The notes under the pieces were generated by a model, which saw only the letters and a program-made list of their open reading frames with translations, was not told the origin of the DNA and did no database searches. Below are positions 1 to 5,097 of a DNA stretch of 5,097 nucleotides, in pieces. Within the stretch, counting starts at the first letter, position 1, and each line of letters opens with the position of its first letter. The DNA comes from JBFEYJ01 sp041562215 (lineage in GTDB: Bacteria > Pseudomonadota > Gammaproteobacteria > Thiohalomonadales > Thiohalomonadaceae): the NCBI GenBank assembly GCA_041562215.1, contig JBFEYJ010000205.1:1-5097 (forward strand), given 5' to 3'. The translations under genes were made by a program, and so were the position numbers.

Positions 1-161
1 AGTACGGTATGCCCCAAGTGAAGATCAGGTGCCGTCGGGTCGAAGCCGGCCTTGACACGCAGCGGCCTTCCCTCTTTAAGCTTTGTTTTCAGCTCCTCTT
101 CGACCAGGATCTCATCAGCCCCCCGTTTAACCAGCGTGAGCGCTTCATCCAGCGTAACCAT
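1..161 (-). CDS. tyrS: Tyrosyl-tRNA synthetase, N-terminal part (runs off the window)
   Basis: This is the 5' end of a class I aminoacyl-tRNA synthetase that charges tRNA-Tyr in the cytoplasm. The reverse strand gives 53 codons beginning MVTLDEALTLVKRGADEILV. It continues through a Lys-rich EEELKTKLKEGRPLRVKAGF stretch into DPTAPDLHLGHTV. That last stretch contains HLGH, the HIGH-type ATP-binding signature (residues 48-51), in the setting typical of the TyrZ-type bacterial enzymes common in gammaproteobacteria. The rest of the gene lies to the left of the window. I chose the ATG at 159-161 because 14 residues from Met to the RG(A/T)-E/D motif match what I recall of Pseudomonas-type TyrS, and because GGAG sits 6 bases upstream. 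An in-frame GTG at 198-200 has a better ribosome binding site and would add 13 residues (see separate entry). The gene is divergent from the M23 peptidase gene. Confidence 0.93.
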   Translation of the reverse strand, partial: MVTLDEALTLVKRGADEILVEEELKTKLKEGRPLRVKAGFDPTAPDLHLGHTV

Positions 162-197
162 GCTTATCTCCAGACGCAAAAAATGCGGATAGATTAC

Positions 198-214
198 CAC
201 AGGCGAAACTCCTT
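198..214 (-). promoter_or_regulatory. Strong Shine-Dalgarno and alternative GTG start for tyrS
   Basis: On the minus strand AAGGAG (209-214) lies 8 bases before a GTG (198-200). That GTG is exactly 13 codons upstream of, and in frame with, the annotated tyrS ATG. The extension would read (M)VIYPHFLRLEIS. By sequence this ribosome site is better than the GGAG before the ATG. The family length argues for the ATG. The site could be a true second start, a standby site or coincidence. Confidence 0.4.
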
Positions 215-236
215 CTACATAATGCGAAGCGGATCA

Positions 237-265
237 TTGACCTATACTGATTATGGAAGTATGTT
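237..265 (+). promoter_or_regulatory. Candidate sigma70 promoter for the M23 peptidase-anmK unit
   Basis: TTGACC (237-242, five of six consensus bases) is followed by a 17-base spacer and TATGTT (260-265, four of six). Transcription would start near base 272 and leave a leader of about 80 bases before the peptidase ATG. A second -10-like TATACT lies inside the spacer at 243-248. The prediction rests on motif matching only. Confidence 0.4.
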
Positions 266-281
266 AGGGGAAAATTTTCGA

Positions 282-299
282 GTAATTTCCGTGAATTAC
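282..299. repeat. Small inverted repeat in the peptidase leader
   Basis: GTAATT (282-287) and AATTAC (294-299) are perfect inverted copies around a 6-base centre. They lie just downstream of the proposed transcription start and next to a 10-bp palindrome GAAAATTTTC (270-279). The dyad has the size of an operator half-site pair, but no known regulator is recognised. AT-rich dyads of this size also arise by chance. Confidence 0.25.
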
Positions 300-350
300 A
301 GCAACTATCTAAATAAAGACTACAAACCGCCAGAGAAACCGGAGAAGTCA

Positions 351-1706
351 ATGCGTTCACGACTACATCGTAAGCACTTGCATCTGCTGGCAATTTTTTC
401 TATTGGAGTAGGGGTTGTCGCCCTGCTAAGTCCCAGCCATGAGGCTGAAGCGACTCGTCAAATCACCCAATCTGCAGCGGACGGTGATCAGGCGAGTTCC
501 AGCGGTAACGACACCCGCAACGAGATCCTGCAGCTACCTTTAGCTCTCCCCGCCGAACGGGGACAAGTTGGGATTGCAGACATCGAGTCAATTCAACGTC
601 ATGATGAGCTTCCCTGGCAAGCGGTTAACGTACAAGCCGGCGACAGCCTTTCAGCGATATTCGATCGATTGAACCTGAGCCCACAGCAATTGCATGCTGT
701 TGTTGAGACCGACAAGGCGAATAAGATCCTTTCCAGCCTGTACCCCAAGCAACAACTGTACTTCCAAATCGAGGAAGAGCAATTGCAGGCTGTCAAGTGT
801 GTCATCTCCCCGGAGAAAACACTTCTCATTACCCGCCATGGCGAGGCCTTCAACAGTCACATCATCGAACATCCGGTAGAAATTCGCCTGACACATGCCA
901 GTGGGGAGATCGAGAACTCCCTGTTCCAGGCAGGACGCAATGCAGGCCTATCAGATAACATCATCATGGAACTGGTAAATATCTTCGGCTGGGATGTGGA
1001 TTTCGCACTCGATATCCGCAAGGGTGACAAGTTCTCCCTATTGTTCGAACAGCACTACCTGGACGGTGAGAGACTGCGTGATGGCAAAATCCTTGCCGCC
1101 GAATTTACCAATCAGGACAACAACTACCGCGCGGTGATGTTCACCGACCCGGATGGAAAGACACAGTATTATTCCGAAGACGGCAAGAGCATGCGCAAAG
1201 CATTTCTGCGCAGCCCTGTCGACTTCCGCCGCATCTCATCAACCTTCCAGAGAGAACGCTATCACCCGGTACTGGGTAAAAAACGTCCTCACCGTGGTGT
1301 CGATTACGCTGCAGCGAGCGGTACCCCGATCAAAGCAGCTGGTGATGGCAAGGTTATCTTCCGCGGTGTGAAAGGAGGTTACGGTAACACCGTGGTACTC
1401 CAGCACGGTGGCAACGTCAGCACGCTATACGCCCACTTGTCCAGGTTCCAGAGAGGCGTCACCAGCGGTAAACGGGTCCGGCAGGGACAGACTATAGGCT
1501 ATGTCGGCAAGAGTGGCCTAGCCACGGGTCCCCACCTTCACTATGAATTCCGGCTCAATGGGTCTCACCGTAACCCCCTGACGGTCAAGCTGCCGGATGC
1601 GGCCCCCATCCCGGAGAAATACAAAGCCGAGTTCATGGCACAGTCACGGCAACTCCTGGCCCAACTGGATCTGTTCAAGCGCGTTCAGGTTGCCGCGAAC
1701 CAGTAA
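351..1706 (+). CDS. M23-family peptidoglycan metalloendopeptidase with LysM/OapA-like domain
   Basis: A 451-residue zinc endopeptidase of the MepM/YebA type, expected to cut peptide cross-links in periplasmic peptidoglycan. Residues 1-10 are basic and 11-27 hydrophobic, giving a signal anchor or signal peptide. A low-complexity linker runs to about residue 87. Residues 90-160 (VNVQAGDSLSAIFDRLNLS and on) are a LysM/OapA-like domain. Residues 178-265 resemble the second N-terminal domain of Csd3-like peptidases. Residues 305-405 are the M23 LytM core. By comparison with LytM, H314 and D318 (HRGVD) and H397 (GPHLHYEF) are zinc ligands, and H362 (YAHLS) and H395 are catalytic, so all key residues are present. 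The ATG at 351 was chosen because GGAG lies 6 bases upstream and the signal sequence follows directly. The frame stays open upstream to base 9, but that part lies antisense to tyrS. anmK follows after 22 bases, which suggests an operon. The exact cleavage specificity is not visible. Confidence 0.92.
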   Translation: MRSRLHRKHLHLLAIFSIGVGVVALLSPSHEAEATRQITQSAADGDQASSSGNDTRNEILQLPLALPAERGQVGIADIESIQRHDELPWQAVNVQAGDSLSAIFDRLNLSPQQLHAVVETDKANKILSSLYPKQQLYFQIEEEQLQAVKCVISPEKTLLITRHGEAFNSHIIEHPVEIRLTHASGEIENSLFQAGRNAGLSDNIIMELVNIFGWDVDFALDIRKGDKFSLLFEQHYLDGERLRDGKILAAEFTNQDNNYRAVMFTDPDGKTQYYSEDGKSMRKAFLRSPVDFRRISSTFQRERYHPVLGKKRPHRGVDYAAASGTPIKAAGDGKVIFRGVKGGYGNTVVLQHGGNVSTLYAHLSRFQRGVTSGKRVRQGQTIGYVGKSGLATGPHLHYEFRLNGSHRNPLTVKLPDAAPIPEKYKAEFMAQSRQLLAQLDLFKRVQVAANQ

Positions 1707-1728
1707 TCTTGTTGTGACAGAAACCCCT

Positions 1729-2847
1729 ATGGCTGAATCGTATATAGGCCTAATGAGCGGCACCAGTATGGATGCACTGGATGCCGTTCTTATCGACTTT
1801 TCAACATCGCCACTGCAGATTATAGCTGCCCACAGCCAACCGCTCCCGAAAGACCTGCGCCGGCACCTGGTAGCACTGTCCAGTCCCGGCGAAAACGAGT
1901 TGGAAAGGTCTGCCCAGGCAGATATCTTATTTGCCCGCTTCAGTGCTGCCACCGTGCAGAAGCTCCTACTAGCATCTAATGTTTCCCACACTTCGATTTT
2001 GGCAATCGGCAGCCACGGCCAGACAATACGCCACGCTCCCTACGCCAACCCGGCCTATACAGTGCAAATCGGTGATGGCAACATCCTTGCGCAACTCACC
2101 GGCATTACCACCATTGCTGATTTTCGCCGTCGAGACATGGCGGTAGGTGGTCAGGGAGCACCGCTTGTACCCGCCTTCCATGCCGCCTGTTTTCAGCGCC
2201 AGGACAAAACAAGAGTAATTCTCAATATCGGAGGCATGGCCAATATCAGCATCCTCCCAGCCAACCAGCAGCAACCGGTAAGTGGCTTTGATACCGGCCC
2301 CGGTAATGTATTGATGGATAGCTGGATTCAGCGCTGTCACAGGAAGGACTATGATGCTGATGGTGCCTGGGCACGTAGCGGCCGAGTAAATACTGAATTA
2401 CTGGAGCAATTACTCGCCGAACCCTATTTTTCCCTGTCACCACCGAAGAGCACCGGCCGTGAACAGTTCAACCTTGAGTGGTTGGGTCCAAAGTTATCCA
2501 CTGACATCAGCGATACGGATGTGCAGGCCACCCTCTGCGAGTTGACTGCCCGAAGCATTAGCTCAGCCATTCAGTTGCATGCCTGCGATTGTCGTGAATT
2601 GCTTGTCTGCGGGGGGGGAGCCTATAACAGCTATCTGATGGAGCGATTGGCGGCACTGCTACCGGCATGCACTCTCAGTAGCACCGCGCAAAGCGGCCTC
2701 GAACCACGTTGGGTCGAAGCGACTGCCTTTGCCTGGCTGGCCCGTCAGACACTCAACCACCTTCCCGGTAACTTACCCAGTGTCACTGGAGCCTCCGAAA
2801 CCGTTATCCTCGGCGCCATCTACCCCGGCTCCCACCCTCTGGCATAA
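1729..2847 (+). CDS. anmK: Anhydro-N-acetylmuramic acid kinase
   Basis: A 372-residue cytoplasmic kinase, close to the usual 370 or so. It opens the 1,6-anhydro ring and phosphorylates anhMurNAc with ATP to give MurNAc-6-phosphate in cell-wall recycling. All family blocks are visible: the N-terminal GLMSGTSMDALDAV (7-20), GSHGQTIRHAP (94-104), GGQGAPLVP (140-148), NIGGMANIS (166-174), GFDTGPGNVLMD (186-197), PPKSTGREQFN (238-248), CGGGAYN (294-300) and WVEATAFAWLA (328-338). D188 in GFDTGPGN aligns with the catalytic base (Asp182 in the P. aeruginosa enzyme, from memory). The ATG at 1729 was chosen because the conserved motif begins six residues later. No clear Shine-Dalgarno precedes it, and a GTG at 1714 is a weaker option, so translation may be coupled to the peptidase stop 22 bases upstream. 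A run of eight G at 2611-2618 lies inside the CGGGAY motif. Confidence 0.96.
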   Translation: MAESYIGLMSGTSMDALDAVLIDFSTSPLQIIAAHSQPLPKDLRRHLVALSSPGENELERSAQADILFARFSAATVQKLLLASNVSHTSILAIGSHGQTIRHAPYANPAYTVQIGDGNILAQLTGITTIADFRRRDMAVGGQGAPLVPAFHAACFQRQDKTRVILNIGGMANISILPANQQQPVSGFDTGPGNVLMDSWIQRCHRKDYDADGAWARSGRVNTELLEQLLAEPYFSLSPPKSTGREQFNLEWLGPKLSTDISDTDVQATLCELTARSISSAIQLHACDCRELLVCGGGAYNSYLMERLAALLPACTLSSTAQSGLEPRWVEATAFAWLARQTLNHLPGNLPSVTGASETVILGAIYPGSHPLA

Positions 2848-2864
2848 CAATTTTCGATTAACTC

Positions 2865-2893
2865 TTGCTTTTCTCTTCCCTTTAAAGCCTAAT
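2865..2893 (+). promoter_or_regulatory. Candidate promoter for the iron permease gene
   Basis: TTGCTT (2865-2870) and CCTAAT (2888-2893, four of six) are separated by 17 bases. A better -10 match, GATAAT (2894-2899), has no good -35 at normal distance. In either case the -10 overlaps the Fur box, so Fur binding would block RNA polymerase. The exact -10 is uncertain. Confidence 0.35.
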
Positions 2894-2909
2894 GATAATC
2901 ATTATCATT
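2891..2909. promoter_or_regulatory. Fur box (iron-responsive operator)
   Basis: The sequence AATGATAATCATTATCATT is a perfect 19-bp palindrome (9-1-9). Aligned to the classic Fur consensus GATAATGATAATCATTATC, bases 2888-2906 match at 17 of 19 positions, including 16 in a row. It lies 21 bases before the ATG of the iron permease and over the likely -10. By established Fur biology, Fe(II)-Fur would repress the gene when iron is plentiful. The position in the 83-base gap after anmK makes the permease a separately regulated unit. Confidence 0.93.
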
Positions 2910-2930
2910 TAGATTATTGGGATTTCAGCA

Positions 2931-4844
2931 ATGAATATTATCGCCCCTTTACGGCGCATTCTGTGCGCATGCTCCCTGCTGCTACTTGCCACACCCGCCA
3001 TGGCTGCGCAAGGCCCAGACATGCTCCTGCACCTGCTTGACTACATTCGTGTCGACTATCCGGCCACCGTGAAAGACCATCACGTTATCGATAGCGATGA
3101 GTATGGAGAGATGCAGGAGTTCTCCAATCAGGTGCTCGAGCTGACCCGTACCCTTAGCAAGGTGACGCCGCAACTGCTGAAGGATGCAACGCAGTTACAA
3201 CAGGCAATCATCCAGCGTTTGCCGCCGAAACAAATCGACACTCTGGTACAAAGCCTATCCATGCAACTCACAAATAGTTATATGGTAACGCTCTCACCAC
3301 GTACAGCCCCTTCCCTCGCCCGCGGCAAGCAGCTGTATGACCAGCAATGTGCCAGTTGCCACGGAGTTAACGGAGATGGTAAAGGCCAGCAGGCAGCTGA
3401 TCTGAATCCGCCGCCGATCAACTTTCACGATATAAAGCGGCAAAAGGAACGCAGCATATGGGGGCTCTACTCTGCAATTAGCCAAGGCGTAGATGGCACG
3501 GCGATGCAGCCGTTCAGTAAACTTAGCGAGGAGCAGCGCTGGGCACTCGCCTTTTATGTCGGCAACTTCCCTTTTAGTAATGAGCAGCGCGAAGCCGGCG
3601 AAGCACTTTGGAAAAGCACTCAGATACGGGACTGGATCCCTGGTATCACCGCCTTAAGTACGATCACCGCCAGCGAGACCGAACAGCGCTTTGGACAACG
3701 CGGCCTCGAGGCACTGGCCTTCCTGCGCAGTCAGCCACAGGTTCTCGCCAGCGGACAGGGGGCGCTGCATACCGCCCGCGATCTGCTGGTCAGGAGCATT
3801 ACACAGTATCGCAAAGGTAACGCACAAGAAGCCTACCGGGAAGCTCTCTCAGCTTACCTCGATGGCTTTGAGCTGGGTGAAGCGGTACTTGCCAGCAGCC
3901 ATCCGAAAATGACTAAAGCACTGGAACTGGCAATGCTTGGCTATCGGGAGCTTATCCGTTCCAGGGCGCCGCTCAGTAAGGTCGAGAACCAATACAGTGA
4001 GCTGGTCGCAGGCCTTGAGGAGGCCATTAAGACTCTTGCCGAGAACAACATGACACCATCAATGGGCTTTGTCAGTGCCTATGTCATTCTTTTGCGCGAG
4101 GGACTGGAAGCCATCCTGTTACTCGCCGCCATTGCTGCCGTGCTGATCAAGCTTGGACGCCGGGACACCCTACCCTACCTTCATGCCGGCTGGATTGGCG
4201 CCCTGCTTATGGGTGGTGCAACCTGGGCGGTTTCCAACTATCTGTTCACCATCAGTGGTGCGGGCCGGGAATTGACTGAGGGGCTCACCGCTCTACTCGC
4301 CTGCGGCGTGGTGCTGTATGTCGGTTTCTGGTTGCATGACAAAACCCATACCAGCAGGTGGCGTGAATTTGTCGACAACAAGGTGCGTAATGCACTCAAC
4401 GGCAAAACCCTCTGGGTCTTGAGCTTAATCGCTTTTGTTGCGGTCTACCGAGAGGTTTTCGAAACGGTGCTTTTCTATCAGGCACTCTGGTTGCAGGCCG
4501 GCCCTGGCGCAGTGTCTTCACTGTGGGGTGGAATCATCACTGCTGTATTCAGCCTGATGGCCCTCGCCTGGATCATCCTTCGCTCCAGCATCCGCCTGCC
4601 GCTGAAACTGGTCTTCCGGGTAAACGCGGCCATTCTTTTTCTCCTGGCCGTAGTTTTTGCCGGTCACGGAACTGCAGGGCTGCAGGAGGCGGGTTGGATA
4701 CCAATCGACTTTATCGCCATGCCGAGTTTTGACCTACTGGGTATCTATCCCACCCTGGAGACAATCAGTGCCCAGATTGTGGTCGTAATACTGGTCAGCC
4801 TGATCATCCTGCGCCACCGTAGGCTGCCTTCCACACCAGCATAA
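2931..4844 (+). CDS. Cytochrome c-FTR1 fusion iron permease
   Basis: A 637-residue inner-membrane iron transporter with a heme domain facing the periplasm. Residues 1-25 form a signal peptide ending in AMA before AQG. Residues 26-125 are mostly helical with no motif I recognise. Residues 127-215 are a class I cytochrome c domain: C140-A-S-C143-H144 binds heme c, with M192 (GTAMQPF) the likely sixth ligand. Residues 220-375 are a second helical periplasmic part. Residues 378-630 are an FTR1 permease with about seven membrane helices (380-405, 415-440, 450-468, 493-513, 525-550, 562-580, 612-628). Its two iron-binding RExxE motifs are REGLE (389-393) and REVFE (507-511), and GHGTAGLQEAGW lies near the C terminus. 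FTR1 proteins move iron coupled to its oxidation. Here the fused heme plausibly accepts the Fe(II) electron, replacing the separate oxidase used elsewhere. No EfeO or EfeB gene is visible in the window. The Shine-Dalgarno is weak (GGGA, 8 bases upstream), but the signal peptide supports this start. A Fur box lies in the promoter. Confidence 0.93.
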   Translation: MNIIAPLRRILCACSLLLLATPAMAAQGPDMLLHLLDYIRVDYPATVKDHHVIDSDEYGEMQEFSNQVLELTRTLSKVTPQLLKDATQLQQAIIQRLPPKQIDTLVQSLSMQLTNSYMVTLSPRTAPSLARGKQLYDQQCASCHGVNGDGKGQQAADLNPPPINFHDIKRQKERSIWGLYSAISQGVDGTAMQPFSKLSEEQRWALAFYVGNFPFSNEQREAGEALWKSTQIRDWIPGITALSTITASETEQRFGQRGLEALAFLRSQPQVLASGQGALHTARDLLVRSITQYRKGNAQEAYREALSAYLDGFELGEAVLASSHPKMTKALELAMLGYRELIRSRAPLSKVENQYSELVAGLEEAIKTLAENNMTPSMGFVSAYVILLREGLEAILLLAAIAAVLIKLGRRDTLPYLHAGWIGALLMGGATWAVSNYLFTISGAGRELTEGLTALLACGVVLYVGFWLHDKTHTSRWREFVDNKVRNALNGKTLWVLSLIAFVAVYREVFETVLFYQALWLQAGPGAVSSLWGGIITAVFSLMALAWIILRSSIRLPLKLVFRVNAAILFLLAVVFAGHGTAGLQEAGWIPIDFIAMPSFDLLGIYPTLETISAQIVVVILVSLIILRHRRLPSTPA

Positions 4845-4854
4845 CTATCCTGAC

Positions 4855-4894
4855 GAGGTGGTGCTTGCTTGGCGAAAAAGCCGGATACCACCTT
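4855..4894 (+). other. Two-part hairpin in the permease 3' UTR
   Basis: AGGTGGT (4856-4862) pairs with ACCACCT (4887-4893), and a G-U pair closes the base. Inside, TTGGC (4869-4873) pairs with GCCGG (4880-4884), including two G-U pairs, around a GAAAAA loop. No T tract follows, so on its own it is not a rho-independent terminator. It begins 11 bases after the permease stop and could protect the 3' end or form part of a larger fold. Confidence 0.45.
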
Positions 4895-4927
4895 AATGCC
4901 ATTCAGTTAAGCGGTTCTTGCGGCCCC

Positions 4928-4982
4928 CAGGAGCCCAGTCCCTGGCAAATATTCGCCAAGAGGACTCAGCTCCTGATTTTTT
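4928..4982 (+). terminator. Rho-independent terminator of the iron permease transcript
   Basis: CAGGAGC (4928-4934) pairs with GCTCCTG (4969-4975). After a 2x2 internal loop, AGTCC (4937-4941) pairs with GGACT (4962-4966). With single-base bulges at A4961 and A4959, CTGGC (4942-4946) then pairs with GCCA plus G4960. The loop is AAATATTC. That is about 17 base pairs, and six T follow at 4977-4982, one base after the stem. The T tract makes it directional for the plus strand. It lies 84 bases after the permease stop codon. Confidence 0.82.
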
Positions 4983-5048
4983 CGTCCTTATTTCACTAAC
5001 TGACCGAATTTCAGGATCGTCAGACTACTTATGGCGACAGGCCGATTC

Positions 5049-5097
5049 CTAGCGCTTGTCGATACTGACATAGTCCCGCACCGGCTCGCCGATGTAG
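5049..5097 (-). CDS. C-terminal end of an unrecognised minus-strand protein (partial)
   Basis: Read on the minus strand, bases 5096 to 5049 give YIGEPVRDYVSIDKR followed by TAG. The gene enters from the right and converges on the iron permease. The peptide looks like an ordinary soluble C terminus with mixed charged and aliphatic residues. Fifteen residues are too few to name a family, and I do not recognise it. A competing plus-strand frame from ATG 5031 is also open to the window edge (MATGRFLALVDTD and on) but has no ribosome binding site. The minus reading is preferred only moderately. Confidence 0.45.
   Translation of the reverse strand, partial: YIGEPVRDYVSIDKR

Noticed and set aside
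175..187. CGCA-AAAAA-TGCG hairpin as a terminator
   Set aside because: The stem is only 4 bp and it sits in the tyrS translation-start region, where termination would prevent expression. Noted only as possible local structure.
9..350. Upstream 114-codon extension of the peptidase reading frame
   Set aside because: It is antisense to the clear tyrS start, has no family similarity, and places residues before a normal signal sequence that has its own GGAG and ATG at 351.
1597..1728. Longer anmK start overlapping the peptidase gene
   Set aside because: The extra residues are an out-of-frame reading of the conserved peptidase C terminus. The AnmK family starts a few residues before GLMSGTS.
1644..2443. 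Several minus-strand open frames of 65-123 codons across anmK
   Set aside because: They lie opposite a fully conserved gene, have no ribosome sites and show no recognisable motifs.
2729..3040. A 103-codon plus-strand frame bridging anmK and the permease gene
   Set aside because: It overlaps conserved C-terminal anmK sequence and the Fur box and reads as low-complexity residues.
5000..5023. CTGAC/GTCAG inverted repeat as a terminator for the minus-strand gene
   Set aside because: The stem is 5 bp with a 14-base loop and no T tract follows on the minus strand.
1..5097. CRISPR array, insertion sequence, tRNA or prophage elements
   Set aside because: No regularly spaced direct repeats, terminal inverted repeats with a transposase, cloverleaf fold or phage-like genes were seen.

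Overview
The window reads as chromosomal DNA of a gammaproteobacterium with a balanced to slightly GC-rich composition. The order tyrS (divergent), M23 peptidoglycan endopeptidase, anmK is a familiar gammaproteobacterial arrangement, also known from Pseudomonas. Genus cannot be fixed from the sequence. A cytochrome c-FTR1 fusion permease next door would fit an environmental, respiring bacterium, but that is inference.

Layout. Bases 1-161 (minus strand) hold the first 53 codons of tyrosyl-tRNA synthetase. Bases 162-350 are a divergent intergenic region with a plausible sigma70 promoter for the rightward genes and a small dyad. Bases 351-1706 encode a membrane-anchored or exported M23 endopeptidase with a LysM/OapA-like domain. 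After only 22 bases comes anmK (1729-2847), encoding anhydro-N-acetylmuramic acid kinase. The pair looks like one transcript that joins cell-wall cleavage to recycling of the anhydro-muropeptide sugar. In Pseudomonas the next gene is erpA. Here the next gene is an iron transporter, so the syntenic block is broken or rearranged at this point.

Bases 2848-2930 form an iron-responsive promoter region with a perfect 19-bp palindrome that is a near-consensus Fur box. It controls a 637-residue protein (2931-4844). From N to C terminus this has a signal peptide, a helical periplasmic segment, a c-type cytochrome domain (CASCH), a second helical periplasmic segment and a seven-helix FTR1 iron permease with two RExxE motifs. 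The likely job is high-affinity iron uptake in which the heme domain takes the electron from Fe(II) before permeation.

Bases 4845-5048 are non-coding. They hold a two-part hairpin and then a strong rho-independent terminator, with a 9-bp inverted repeat able to compete with both structures. The last 49 bases are the C-terminal end of an unrecognised minus-strand gene that converges on the permease.

The most interesting points are the Fur-controlled cytochrome c-FTR1 fusion and the mutually exclusive 3' UTR structures. I did not find a clearly unprecedented multi-gene system.
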